Below, in pieces: positions 24,510 to 34,005 of a stretch of DNA of 64,000 nucleotides. Made by a program: the position numbers and the translations under genes. Source of the DNA: Nitrospira sp. (GTDB taxonomy: Bacteria; Nitrospirota; Nitrospiria; Nitrospirales; Nitrospiraceae); NCBI GenBank assembly GCA_029194535.1, contig JARFXR010000001.1, positions 1,620,721 to 1,684,720 of the forward strand, in the 5' to 3' direction. The first letter of the stretch is position 1. Each line of letters begins with the position of its first letter. The notes under the pieces are model-generated. The model was not told the DNA's origin, searched no databases, and saw only the letters and a list, made by a program, of their open reading frames with translations.

Positions 24510-25637
24510 ATGAAAAACTCTGTCCCATCAAGCGGCGGCATCTCTCGCGTGCTCATGTTCTCGCATGGCAATGTTGCAGATAAGCTGCTCGTCAGATGTA
24601 TCAATTACGAGTTCGAGGAAGTAATTCGCCGAATAGATACAGTGACGGCAATCGTCCCGTCGCCAAAGAAATGGTTTAAATACGGCACGCGCATTTCACA
24701 GAGACTGGCAAAAGATACTCCGATCGCTCTAAATCCAGGAATTGACGAAATTATTGTAGAAGGCAGATATGATTTATTTTTTACTGTGTGTGAATTCGTC
24801 AAGGACTTGTTAGCCCTAAAGGCCTTGAAAGGCTGGCGGGAGCGATGCGGTAAAGCAGTGTGCTGGATAGATGAGATTTTGTTGAGTGAGTGTCTTCATC
24901 GGGCCTGTTTGGCGAAGCTGATATCCCAATTTGATCACGTTATAGTTGGGTGTAAGCAGGGAGTAGACCTAATAAAACCACTAATTCAGGGCGAATGTAT
25001 CTTTTCGCGGCCGGGTGTGGACGCATTCAAATTTTCCCCATTTCCCCATCGCCCTGAAAGGGGGATTGATGTGTTAAGTATAGGTAGAAGGTCAGAGGTA
25101 ACCCATAGAAAGTTGATACGAATGGCAGAAGACAATCGAATCATGTATGTATTCGATTCCACGAATGGGACTGAGACAAGCTCTCCAGCAGAACACAGGC
25201 TCTTATATGCAAATTTATGCAAACGGAGCCGATATTTTATCGTCAACCCAGGCAAAATCGACCAGCCTGAAGCCATTGGTAGGGAGCTCATTATTGGCGC
25301 AAGATACTTTGAGGGTGCCGCTTCAGGATGCATACTAATCGGAGAAATACCCGGAGAGGAGGGGTTGAGAGGGTTTTTCCCTTGGCCCGATGCAGTGATT
25401 CCATTGCCTTACAATTCTGAAAATGTAGATAAGGTAATGGAAGAGATAGACCTGCAACCTGATTGGCAGAAGAGAATCCGCAAGAATAATATTGTTGGGT
25501 CCTTGCTTAACCATGATTGGGTATATAGGTGGGAAATTGTTCTCGGTCTCGCGGGGATGGAGCCTTTACCTGCACTCGTGAGGCGAAGGCAACGCCTAAG
25601 CGAACTGGCAGAGTCCGTCGAGGCCAGGGGTGTGTGA
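24510..25637 (+). CDS. Glycosyltransferase, GT4-like
   Basis: This 375-residue protein looks like a GT-B fold glycosyltransferase. It has an N-terminal half with VLMFSHGNVADKLLVR, and a C-terminal half with DVLSIGRRSEVTHRKL and RYFEGAASGCILIGEIPGEE. The last is the Glu-containing UDP/NDP-binding segment of group 1 glycosyltransferases with C-terminal domains of this type. It would add one sugar to the lipid-linked repeat unit at the inner face of the membrane. Donor and acceptor are unknown. It is separated by 128 bases from the PIG-L gene. Confidence 0.7.
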   Translation: MKNSVPSSGGISRVLMFSHGNVADKLLVRCINYEFEEVIRRIDTVTAIVPSPKKWFKYGTRISQRLAKDTPIALNPGIDEIIVEGRYDLFFTVCEFVKDLLALKALKGWRERCGKAVCWIDEILLSECLHRACLAKLISQFDHVIVGCKQGVDLIKPLIQGECIFSRPGVDAFKFSPFPHRPERGIDVLSIGRRSEVTHRKLIRMAEDNRIMYVFDSTNGTETSSPAEHRLLYANLCKRSRYFIVNPGKIDQPEAIGRELIIGARYFEGAASGCILIGEIPGEEGLRGFFPWPDAVIPLPYNSENVDKVMEEIDLQPDWQKRIRKNNIVGSLLNHDWVYRWEIVLGLAGMEPLPALVRRRQRLSELAESVEARGV

Positions 25638-26230
25638 GCAATTGGCGTTGTTTGGTTAGAGATGGACTGGTGTGTGCGCTCTCCGGTCAAGGAGACACTG
25701 TTGGTAACCTCCTCCCAGAAAACGAGACCACCCAAAGCTGGGAAAATCAGCTGAGCTGCAGCGTTCTCAACCAGGAAGGCGACAATGGGGAGCTTACTAC
25801 GGCGACCTGCCCGACTCACCATCCCTACACCTGCGGGCGCGGGCTCGATGACCATTGATGTACGAATCACCGCTTCTCCGTCAGCTTCTTGATCTGCTCC
25901 TCCTTCACGGCGTCTCCGTCATTCGCCCGCCCCCGCTGGGTGTTTCGGCCCCACGGAGCAATTTTCCCCCGCCAGTCTTCGTCCTCGACCGCAGGCAGCC
26001 CGTCGCGACGCGTCGCTTAGGCGTCATAGTCAAGCGTTCAATGGGATCTGCGGTTTCTGATGCCCTCTCCACTTCCTCGATTCATGCAGGACCATGTCGT
26101 AGAGGTGGCCTCAATTTCAAGGGGAGCAGGAAAATGTAGTTGTACCAGCTACGATGTGAGTCAGGGGTATTGTGGCGTAAGGGATTCATGTGGATGTGAA
26201 ACACCTATCGTACGGGGCCTGGGATACAGC
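25638..26230. other. Gene-poor stretch with a possible minus-strand peptide relic
   Basis: No intact gene is recognised in these 593 bases. On the minus strand, from about 25999 down to a stop at 25867, a short frame reads GLPAVEDEDWRGKIAPWGRN and ends in VKEEQIKKLTEKR. It has the character of a real protein end but is interrupted by a stop upstream and belongs to no family I know. Plus-strand frames look non-coding. The stretch may be the scar of a lost module. Confidence 0.4.
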
Positions 26231-26692
26231 ATGAAAGCCATGACAACGAGACTGTTGAGGTGCATTGAAGTAGTCGTGTTGAGCCTTGGGAAGCCGCCGC
26301 TGTATGAAATCTATCTCGCAGCGATCGGCTACTTGATGTTTCCTCTATACCATCGCCTCTTTGGCCAGTATTTGGGATACCTCTCTATTTGGTTCATTTT
26401 CGGTGTTTTACTTGGACTTAAACTGGTCCCGGCAATCGTGAGAGGATTGCTACCCTTCTCGGAAAGGGCTCAAAGATGTTGGGCCAACCACCGTCTGCTT
26501 GGGAAGAGATATGACTCCTACCAGCTTCGGAAGCTGTTGTGGATTGGGCTGGGCCTGGTCGGATACCTGGCCATGTTCGGCAACTTCGGCGGCCTGAGAG
26601 GCCTACTCGCAGTGACATGCCTGCTAGCCGGCGGAATCGGATGGTTGGTTTGGCAGAACAAGGGGATTAGTGGCTTAGGATGCCATGATTGA
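26231..26692 (+). CDS. Small multi-pass membrane protein of unknown function
   Basis: From the ATG at 26231 the 153-residue product is strongly hydrophobic, with about four membrane segments: around YLAAIGYLMFPLYH, LSIWFIFGVLLGLKLV, LLWIGLGLVGYLAMF and LLAVTCLLAGGIGWLVW. A short positively charged loop (RCWANHRLLGKRYDSY) separates the halves. A longer open frame begins at 26060, but its first 57 codons look non-coding and Cys-rich. No family is recognised. It precedes the Cys-rich duplicated protein gene on the same strand by ~210 bases. Confidence 0.5.
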   Translation: MKAMTTRLLRCIEVVVLSLGKPPLYEIYLAAIGYLMFPLYHRLFGQYLGYLSIWFIFGVLLGLKLVPAIVRGLLPFSERAQRCWANHRLLGKRYDSYQLRKLLWIGLGLVGYLAMFGNFGGLRGLLAVTCLLAGGIGWLVWQNKGISGLGCHD

Positions 26693-26903
26693 GGAATGAT
26701 TGACCTCTCATGCTTCACCAATGACGTCGACAGGTTGCTTGGCATTACTAGCTCGAGGAAACGCCTGATGGTTCGTTGATCTGAGGCAGGCGCCAAAGCG
26801 TGATGACATCACGACAGTGTGATAGACCTGTCGCCGTGAATGGGCGCAGAGACAGCATTACAATTATCCAAGGGGGGCCGAGGCGAGTGAGTCGGGAAAT
26901 GAC

Positions 26904-28001
26904 ATGAATGACTGCTCAAAACTTCGTGCCGGTGAATGGGTTCGGGTCAAGAGCAAGATCGAGATCTTGAAGACTCTGGACAATAGCGGCCAACTGGAGC
27001 AGCTCCCCTTTATGCCGGAAATGTTTCAGTATTGCGGGCAGCGCATTAGAGTATTTAAGCGGGCCCATAAGACCTGTGATCCACCGAATGGTCTTGAGGG
27101 ACGGCGGGTGACGAACGCGGTGCATTTAACTGATGTTCGTTGCGATGGGCGAGCCCATGGCGGCTGCCAGGCGGGGTGTTTAATATTCTGGAAGGATGCC
27201 TGGTTAGAGCGGGTAAACGATGAAGCAGAATCTCTTTCAAGGTTCGAGATTGCGAAGGCACAGCTGAATGAAAAACAATGCGGCACGCTCAGTGGTTGTA
27301 CTGAGCGAGAGGTGTGGGCAGGGACTCTTGCTTCCCGCGATGAAACAGATCCAGCTGAAGTGACGTATGTGTGCCAGTCCACCAATTTAGCAAAGGCCAC
27401 TCACCCATTGTATTGGTGGGATCCGAGGCAATACATGGAGGACTACACCTCCGGTAACGTTCGGCTCTCTCAGATTCTAGCTACCTTCCTGTTCTTTATT
27501 TACTCCACCATAGCCCGAGGGGGGTTCGGTGTGGGGGCTGCCATGCGCTGGGCGTACGATTGTTTTCAGAAACTCCGTGGAGGAGTCGTGTATCCCATAC
27601 GTGTGGGTAAGATTCCAAAGGGAGCGCAGACACCGGCGGCCCGCTTGAATCTCGAAATAGGCGAACTCGTTAGAGTAAAGAGCTACAAGGAAATTCTGAG
27701 CACCTTAAACGAGATATCACATAACCGCGGGATGTATTTTGACGCAGAGGCAGTTCCTTATTGTGGTGGAGCCTACGAGGTGCTTGGGCGCGTAGAAAAG
27801 ATTATCAATGAAAAGACAGGGAGAATGATGAACATAAAGAACGATGCGGTAATTCTGAAAGGGGTAGGCTGTCAGGCTCGGTATGCACAATGCCGCAGGT
27901 TTTGTCCCAGGAGCATTTATGTCTATTGGCGAGAGATCTGGCTCGAAAGGGTCACCAATGAAGGTCACCATACGGCGAGCAAGGCCCGGAACAGCCCATA
28001 G
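26904..28001 (+). CDS. Cys-rich protein with two tandem copies of an unknown domain
   Basis: The 365-residue protein contains the same ~100-residue domain twice (about residues 8-105 and 245-350), joined by a ~130-residue linker that also has cysteines and, near the middle, a hydrophobic stretch (LATFLFFIYSTIA). Each copy starts GE-x-VRVKS-x2-EIL-x-TL, has YCG in its middle, and ends C-x6/7-C-x3-C-x5-W-[KR]-[DE]-x-WLERV. The four repeated cysteines (one in YCG, three in the C-x-C-x-C group) suggest a metal or Fe-S site in each half. From memory the single-domain form is a conserved uncharacterised family; I cannot name a function. Its place inside a polysaccharide locus points to a role in modifying the product. 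Confidence 0.75.
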   Translation: MNDCSKLRAGEWVRVKSKIEILKTLDNSGQLEQLPFMPEMFQYCGQRIRVFKRAHKTCDPPNGLEGRRVTNAVHLTDVRCDGRAHGGCQAGCLIFWKDAWLERVNDEAESLSRFEIAKAQLNEKQCGTLSGCTEREVWAGTLASRDETDPAEVTYVCQSTNLAKATHPLYWWDPRQYMEDYTSGNVRLSQILATFLFFIYSTIARGGFGVGAAMRWAYDCFQKLRGGVVYPIRVGKIPKGAQTPAARLNLEIGELVRVKSYKEILSTLNEISHNRGMYFDAEAVPYCGGAYEVLGRVEKIINEKTGRMMNIKNDAVILKGVGCQARYAQCRRFCPRSIYVYWREIWLERVTNEGHHTASKARNSP

Positions 28002-28232
28002 GCGTTTGTTTGTCCCGGTCCATCTACACGGCTGAGCACACGTGGGGCAGCAGCCAAGATGTGAAAATGTCAGGGGCAGCGTTTAACAACTAAACCAAAT
28101 GGCTGTGAAGAGTTCCGGGAAGTCCGCCCTGCAAGAGCAACGACGACTTGCTCATCCAGGGAGCGCACACGCGCTCCATACATGATGCGACCTCCTTCCT
28201 CTTCTTCTATCAATGAAAAGACTATATGAGGC

Positions 28233-29735
28233 ATGAGTTTGAAAGCTGATACATCAAATGAATCCTACCGCCAGATCCTGAGGTCTACGACCATTCTTGG
28301 CGGGGCATCATTTATCAGTATAGTGCTAAGAATGCTGAGAACGAAGTTCCTGGCTATTCTCCTTGGCCCGGCCGGCATAGGGTTATGGGCAATTTTTAAT
28401 TCGATTGCGGAGATGGCAGGGGCGGTAGCGGCGATGGGTATCGATAGTAGCGGCGTGAAACGAATCGCCGAATCGGCAGGTAGTCCTGAGCAAGAGAAAC
28501 TTGCTCGTACCGTTCATGCGATCCGAAGGGCGATGTGGTGTCTGGGGGTCGGTGGGATGATCATCGTCATCCTACTAAGTCCCCTGATTTCCCAGTTCAC
28601 ATTTGGAAACGAAGTGCATTCGTTTGAAATCATGCTCCTCTCCATTGTGATTGTCTGCGGGACGATAATGAATGGAGAGATAGCTCTGATTCAGGGAATG
28701 CGCAGGGTCGGCGATCTAGCGAAGGTGAATATCATCGGTGCATTTTGGGGAACGCTTTTGGCCGTTCCAATTGTGTACATATGGGGGCAGAAGGGGGTTG
28801 TCCCCTCCTTGATAGCTGTTTCTGGAATAAGTCTACTGGCCACATGGTGGTATGCCAGGAAGATTGAGGTAACCTGCATACGCATGGGCTGGACAGAGGT
28901 TTTGAGAGAAGTCAAGCCTGTGCTTGCTCTCGGTGCGGCGGTAATGGGTAGTGTGTTTGTATATAGAGGTACACCGTACCTGGTCAATGTCCTTGTTAGA
29001 AAGCGAATTGGCATAGAAGGGGTGGGCTTACTCCAAGCTGCGACGGTTTTATCTTCGATTTACGCGGGGTTTATTATCGATTCTATGGGCAAAGACTATT
29101 TGCCACGCCTATCCGCCATTGCGAGCAACGATGCGGCATGCAACAAGCTCGTCAATGAGCAACTCAAGATTGCTCTTCTCATAGCCGTGCCAGGAATCGT
29201 TGCCACGCTTACTTTCGCACCTCTGATCCTACAAATCTTTTACTCGAGCGAGTTCATTGCTGCCTTTGAAATTCTGCGATGGCAGGTTATGGGAATATTA
29301 TTGCAGGTAGTAAGTTGGCCGATCTTCAGCATTCTGTTAGCCAAAGGATATGGGAAGTTGTTTTTTGCGACGTTTGCGATATCGAACGTCCTTTATATTG
29401 GGTTAGCTGTGGTAGCGATCTCTTACGCTGGATTGGACGGCGTCGGAATGGCTTTCTTCGGCATGTGGGCATTCTATACGGTGCTCATTTACAGTATTGC
29501 AAAGTATTTGACGGGGTTTACCTGCTCAAGTGCGAATGCTCGAGTTGCCTTGGTGACCTTCTCCGCCGTAGTAGGCGTCTTCGCTTCCGGATTTCTGTTC
29601 AAACCGTTCTGGTCCATGGTTATCGGAGGCACCATGCTCATAGCCATGGTTCTCTACTTACTTAAGTCATTATCAGGAGTCATGGGTCCTGGTGGACTTC
29701 TCCCTATCTTGAAGTCAAGCAAAGCGCTCGGCTAG
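28233..29735 (+). CDS. Lipid-linked oligosaccharide flippase (Wzx family)
   Basis: This inner-membrane protein of 500 residues with about 12-14 hydrophobic segments flips undecaprenyl-diphosphate-linked repeat units to the periplasmic side. The N-terminus (ILGGASFISIVLRMLRTKFL, then AILLGPAGIGLWAIFNSI) is typical of the MATE-like O-antigen translocase/WzxE subfamily. Middle features include VVPSLIAVSGISLLATWW and YFSE-type loops. It is the export step that links the glycosyltransferases with the Wzy polymerase at 52927-54288. It is preceded by ~230 bases without a gene. Confidence 0.88.
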   Translation: MSLKADTSNESYRQILRSTTILGGASFISIVLRMLRTKFLAILLGPAGIGLWAIFNSIAEMAGAVAAMGIDSSGVKRIAESAGSPEQEKLARTVHAIRRAMWCLGVGGMIIVILLSPLISQFTFGNEVHSFEIMLLSIVIVCGTIMNGEIALIQGMRRVGDLAKVNIIGAFWGTLLAVPIVYIWGQKGVVPSLIAVSGISLLATWWYARKIEVTCIRMGWTEVLREVKPVLALGAAVMGSVFVYRGTPYLVNVLVRKRIGIEGVGLLQAATVLSSIYAGFIIDSMGKDYLPRLSAIASNDAACNKLVNEQLKIALLIAVPGIVATLTFAPLILQIFYSSEFIAAFEILRWQVMGILLQVVSWPIFSILLAKGYGKLFFATFAISNVLYIGLAVVAISYAGLDGVGMAFFGMWAFYTVLIYSIAKYLTGFTCSSANARVALVTFSAVVGVFASGFLFKPFWSMVIGGTMLIAMVLYLLKSLSGVMGPGGLLPILKSSKALG

Positions 29736-29847
29736 TACGCGTTATCTACCACAGAATCTGACTGGATGGGTGGGGAAAATGCAACGTTGCTTGCCGTCCA
29801 CGCTCACAGAGTCCTTGTGAAGGCAATTGTTATGGGGGTGGGCTACG

Positions 29848-30918
29848 ATGAGTTCTATCCAAAGAATCAGAACAATATGGATAGACCTGGACAATTCTCC
29901 GCACGTACCCTTCTTCTTCCCAATTATTAAGGAGCTGGAAAAAAAAGGGCATCCCATCATTGTTACCGCTCGTGATACGTTTCAGGTACTGGGACTCGCG
30001 GACTACTACAAATTGGGCTACATAACGGTAGGGAAGCACTATGGGGCGAATAAGCTCCTTAAGGTTCTCGGCACGATATGGCGAAGTGTGCAGCTGGCAC
30101 GGGTGATTTTCAGGTACAAACCAGACATATCGATATCCCACGGTTCGCGCTCTCTTATCTTGCTCTCTGCGGTGCTCGGCATTCCGACGGTACTTCTGTT
30201 CGATTATGAGCACTCCAGAAATCTCCCCTTCATCAAGCCAATATTGGGAATTTCACCAGAAGTCATAAATGATCCCCGCTTAACCGAGCATTTTAAACGG
30301 GGCCATCGAGTGTATTCTGGGATCAAGGAGGATGTCTATGTGCCCTCGTTTAGGCCCGATTATTCAATTGTTCAACAGCTGAATCTCAGAGAGGAAGATA
30401 TCGTAGTCACAATTCGTCCTCCGGCCAGTGAGGCCCATTACCACAATCCAGACAGCGATAAACTATTTACTAGAGTCGTAGAATTCTTGGGGAAAAGTCC
30501 AGGGGTTCGAATGATTATTTTGCCACGTAATGAAAAGGCTCAGAAAGATCTTGTGCTTGGGACTTGGCCTAAGTGGTGCCAAGAGGGGAAAATCACTATT
30601 CCCGACAGAGTCGTAGACGGGCTTAATTTGATATGGCATTCCGATTTGGTGATTAGCGGTGGAGGAACTATGAACAGGGAAGCTGCGGCATTGGGCATTC
30701 CTGTGTACAGTATCTTTAGAGGAACTCTTGGGGCAGTGGACAAGTATTTAGCCGAACGTGGACGCCTGATAATGATTGAAAACCAGGAAGAGGTGGAGTC
30801 AAAGATTCGTTTAGTCAAGAGGCGTGAAGGAACGGCGGAACTCTTTGGGCACAGCGTGCCTCTAAAACAAATCATGACTGCAATTGGAGAAGTCATCGAA
30901 GACAAGAATGAAACCTAA
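29848..30918 (+). CDS. DUF354 family glycosyltransferase-like protein
   Basis: This 356-residue protein belongs to the DUF354 family (GT-B fold, related to MurG/UDP-GlcNAc 2-epimerase-like enzymes). It starts with the typical TIWIDLDNSPHVPFFFPIIK and contains SISHGSRSLILLSAVLGIPT and the late LVISGGGTMNREAAALGIP (nucleotide-binding region). Such proteins are found in capsule and archaeal surface-glycan loci and are thought to be glycosyltransferases; the sugar is not known. The ATG at 29848 is preferred over an upstream TTG. It lies 74 bases before wecB, probably in one transcript. Confidence 0.8.
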   Translation: MSSIQRIRTIWIDLDNSPHVPFFFPIIKELEKKGHPIIVTARDTFQVLGLADYYKLGYITVGKHYGANKLLKVLGTIWRSVQLARVIFRYKPDISISHGSRSLILLSAVLGIPTVLLFDYEHSRNLPFIKPILGISPEVINDPRLTEHFKRGHRVYSGIKEDVYVPSFRPDYSIVQQLNLREEDIVVTIRPPASEAHYHNPDSDKLFTRVVEFLGKSPGVRMIILPRNEKAQKDLVLGTWPKWCQEGKITIPDRVVDGLNLIWHSDLVISGGGTMNREAAALGIPVYSIFRGTLGAVDKYLAERGRLIMIENQEEVESKIRLVKRREGTAELFGHSVPLKQIMTAIGEVIEDKNET

Positions 30919-30992
30919 TCACAGATGCGTCTGATTCCCCATGGTACGCCGAGGTATTTGGTACGGATAGATAGTATAGGCGGAATCGAAAT

Positions 30993-32117
30993 ATGCTGAT
31001 TCACATTGTCTGCGCGGCAAGGCCAAACTTCATGAAAGTAGCGCCTCTGTATCATGCATTGAAGGAAGAGCCTTGGGCGGAACCCGTTCTTATCCACACC
31101 GGTCAGCACTATGATGCGAATATGTCCGATGCATTCTTCGAGGATCTCGGTCTGCCGCTTCCGGACACTTATCTTGATGTGAAAAATGGATCTCATGCAG
31201 AGCAGACCGGCAGGGTCATGATGTCATATGAAAAGGTTCTGGCCGATCAGAGGCCCGAATTAGTTGTTGTTGTTGGAGATGTAAACTCGACGATGGCGGC
31301 GACGATTGCGGCGACGAAATTGGGCATAGCGGTCGCCCACCTTGAGGCTGGCCTACGGTCCTTTGATCGAAGTATGCCAGAGGAGATTAACCGCTTGGTC
31401 ACCGATGTGCTCGCGGATATGCTATGGACACCTTCGAGGGACGCTTCCGAGAATCTACTGAGAGAAGGGATATCTCCAGATAAGATTCATTTGGTTGGCA
31501 ACATCATGATCGATTCCCTTGAGATGCTGAGAAGCAAGATCGAGCGTCTTGATGTGTGTCGCACTTTCGGGTTGGAGGCCGGAGAGTATGGAATTGTCAC
31601 CCTTCACCGGCCTTCAAACGTGGATAGTCCCATTGTTCTGAGGAATATCTGTACGGTCCTCGTAGAAATAGCAGAGAAAATGTCCCTTGTTTTTCCGGTA
31701 CACCCAAGAACCAGAAAGCAAATGGAGGAGCATCGTCTCTTGTCCCTACTGGAAAGATCATCGAACCTGTTTATGCCAGAACCGCTCAATTATATTCGCT
31801 TTATGAATCTGGTGCTTAATTGTCGCTTTGTTATAACGGATTCCGGTGGCATTCAGGAAGAAACAAGCTACCTTGGGATCCCGTGCCTGACGGTGAGGAA
31901 GAATACCGAGAGGCCAGTTACCACCATACACGGAACGAACCAGCTCTGTGACCTGGGTCAGTTAAAGCAGAAAACGGCCGATATTCTCAATGGGCCCACT
32001 CGGAGACAGGTAGATATCGAGCTTTGGGATGGGAAAACTGCAGGAAGAATTGTGGAGGTCCTTCGAAGGCATAGAGTTGCCTCTGATGCTCCGGAAGCGA
32101 GTCGATCCTATTGTTAG
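30993..32117 (+). CDS. wecB: UDP-N-acetylglucosamine 2-epimerase (non-hydrolysing)
   Basis: This enzyme interconverts UDP-GlcNAc and UDP-ManNAc, or the corresponding uronic/diacetamido derivatives (WbpI type). The 374-residue length is normal. Motifs are ARPNFMKVAPLYHAL, HTGQHYDANMSDAFFEDLG, HLEAGLRSFDRSMPEEINR, VHPRTRKQ and TDSGGIQEETSYLG. The last is the conserved substrate-binding/catalytic region. With the WbpD/WbpE-like pair at the locus head it could complete a ManNAc3NAcA-type pathway, an inference from gene content. Confidence 0.93.
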   Translation: MLIHIVCAARPNFMKVAPLYHALKEEPWAEPVLIHTGQHYDANMSDAFFEDLGLPLPDTYLDVKNGSHAEQTGRVMMSYEKVLADQRPELVVVVGDVNSTMAATIAATKLGIAVAHLEAGLRSFDRSMPEEINRLVTDVLADMLWTPSRDASENLLREGISPDKIHLVGNIMIDSLEMLRSKIERLDVCRTFGLEAGEYGIVTLHRPSNVDSPIVLRNICTVLVEIAEKMSLVFPVHPRTRKQMEEHRLLSLLERSSNLFMPEPLNYIRFMNLVLNCRFVITDSGGIQEETSYLGIPCLTVRKNTERPVTTIHGTNQLCDLGQLKQKTADILNGPTRRQVDIELWDGKTAGRIVEVLRRHRVASDAPEASRSYC

Positions 32118-32241
32118 GTGAAATTGCGAAGCGGCCTCCTCTGCGGTTCCTGTCCGATTCCCGTCATCAGCGGGCAAGTCGGGGGGTGCGGCAGAAAATC
32201 GGCCTCCCTATTTGGGTAACAGGTGAGGAAAGATCAATTAT

Positions 32242-33429
32242 ATGAATATGGCACAGGTAGTGATCATAGGTGCGGGGCCGTACGGGCTCTCACTCGCGGC
32301 ATATCTCAAGGCACGGGGTGTCAACTTTCGAATCTTTGGCAACCCGATGGGCTTTTGGTTGAAGCACATGCCCAAAGGCATGCGGTTAAAATCAGAGGGT
32401 TTTGCCTCCTTTCTGTATGATCCGGATTCGGCCTTCACTCTTAAGCACTACTGTGAGCGGGCAGGGCTTGCATATGCTGACCTCGGACTTCCAGTCCCGT
32501 TGGAGACGTTTACCTCTTACGGTTTGGAATTTCAAAAGAGATTTGTGCCTGAGCTTGAGGACAAGCTCGTCGTTTCAGTGCGCAGAGCCGGTATGGGCTT
32601 TCAAGTGAGCATCGAAGACGGAGAAATCGTCAAGACTCAACAGGTGGTACTAGCAGTGGGATTGACCTATTACGCGTATCTTCCTCCCATCTTGTCCTCG
32701 CTTCCAAAAGAACTCGTAAGTCATAGCTCCGCACACAACTGTCTTGACCGATTTAAAGGGCGTGAAGTAGCCGTAGTGGGAGCAGGGGCATCGGCTCTGG
32801 ATTTGGCAGCGTTGCTTCATCAGGCTGGAGCTCTTGTCCAATTGGTCGCTAGAGGATCGGAAATTCACTTTCATACGCAGCGAATCAAGCCACCGACCCT
32901 GATTGACCAGCTTCGCGCCCCAATTACGGGAATCGGACCTGGCTGGAAATTGTTTTGGTGTACAAACTTACCGCTGGTCTTCCGTCTGATGCCAGAGCGA
33001 TTTCGGTTCCTTGTTGCGCAGAAGATCCTCGGTCCGGCCCCAGGTTGGTTCATCAAGGAAGAGGTGGTAGACAAGGTGCCGTTCAACCTAGGGGTGACCA
33101 TCACGGAGGCAAGCGCTAAAAATGGCCGTGTATATCTTCAGTTAACTGATAGTTCGGGTTCTCCTAGGACGCTGGTAACAGATCACGTAATCGCGGCGAC
33201 CGGCTATAAGGTCGATCTACGGCGGTTGACCTTCTTGGATTCAGAAATCCAATCAGGAATGCGATCCGTCGATCACACGCCGATATTATCCTCCAAGTTT
33301 GAATCTTCTGTGCCAGGCCTCTATCTGGTCGGTGTTTCCGCAACACACACCTTCGGGCCCCTGCTTCGCTTTGCTTTCGGAGCCAGATTCACCGCAGCCC
33401 GGCTATCGAGGCACCTCGCAAAAGTCTGA
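32242..33429 (+). CDS. FAD/NAD(P)-dependent oxidoreductase (flavin monooxygenase-like)
   Basis: The 395-residue protein has two dinucleotide-binding motifs. The first is VVIIGAGPYGLSLAAYLKA at the N-terminus for FAD. The second is VAVVGAGASALDLAALLHQA (about residues 175-194) for NAD(P)H, followed by the ATGYKVDL motif typical of N-hydroxylating and Baeyer-Villiger-type monooxygenases. The resemblance is to proteins that hydroxylate or oxidise small substrates. The substrate in this locus is not known; an N-oxidised or otherwise oxidised sugar or amino acid decoration is possible. A long spacer (about 125 bases) separates it from wecB. Confidence 0.82.
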   Translation: MNMAQVVIIGAGPYGLSLAAYLKARGVNFRIFGNPMGFWLKHMPKGMRLKSEGFASFLYDPDSAFTLKHYCERAGLAYADLGLPVPLETFTSYGLEFQKRFVPELEDKLVVSVRRAGMGFQVSIEDGEIVKTQQVVLAVGLTYYAYLPPILSSLPKELVSHSSAHNCLDRFKGREVAVVGAGASALDLAALLHQAGALVQLVARGSEIHFHTQRIKPPTLIDQLRAPITGIGPGWKLFWCTNLPLVFRLMPERFRFLVAQKILGPAPGWFIKEEVVDKVPFNLGVTITEASAKNGRVYLQLTDSSGSPRTLVTDHVIAATGYKVDLRRLTFLDSEIQSGMRSVDHTPILSSKFESSVPGLYLVGVSATHTFGPLLRFAFGARFTAARLSRHLAKV

Positions 33430-33537
33430 GCGGTCATGTCAGCGAGAGTTTGGATACTCGACACGAATCCGCTGAGAGATCTGAGCTAGGAGCCTGTCCG
33501 CGTAATGCGCCGGTATTGACGGGACAGCCAGAGCGCA

Positions 33538-33888
33538 ATGTGGTTTCTAGGCCGCCTGGCTAGAACATTACCGGGCCGCGGCGACCAGCCTGGATGGAGG
33601 TTGGAGGAAACCTTTATGCTGCATCGACTGGGCCTCGTCAACACGCAGGGTATCAGTCTCAAGACCACGAATTGTCTGGAGTCGCAGCTGTCCTGGGTGA
33701 GTCAGTTGACCGATCGTGTGGATCTCTGGCGTACGCCCGAGAAAAAACACCGCTGGGTATCGAGTGCCTTGCTCGCAATTGAGCCGGGCTTGCGTCGCGT
33801 CAAAGGCTATCGGCATGTGTCTCAGCTCCAAGAGGCGCTCCGGCGTGAGATCCAACAAGAGTCGGCGAGCGAGCACCGGATCGCCTGA
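33538..33888 (+). pseudogene. IS256-family transposase C-terminal relic
   Basis: From 33588 the frame reads RLEETFMLHRLGLVNTQGIS, then LKTTNCLES and DRVDLWRTPEKKHRWVSSAL, and ends IEPGLRRVKGYRHVSQLQEAL. These are conserved C-terminal blocks of mutator/IS256-type transposases. The preceding ~16 codons (WLEHYRAAATSLDGG) lie in another frame, so at least one frameshift has occurred. The catalytic N-terminal two-thirds are absent. The relic separates the FAD oxidoreductase from the ATP-grasp gene. Confidence 0.75.
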
Positions 33889-34005
33889 CCCGAGCGACCC
33901 AGGGGGCGGTATGGACCGCATGCTGATCGTTGATCCTAGGCCAAATATGGAAGCTAGTTTTCTTCCGCACCCTCCGATTTCCCCTCTGATGACGGGAGAT
34001 CGGGC

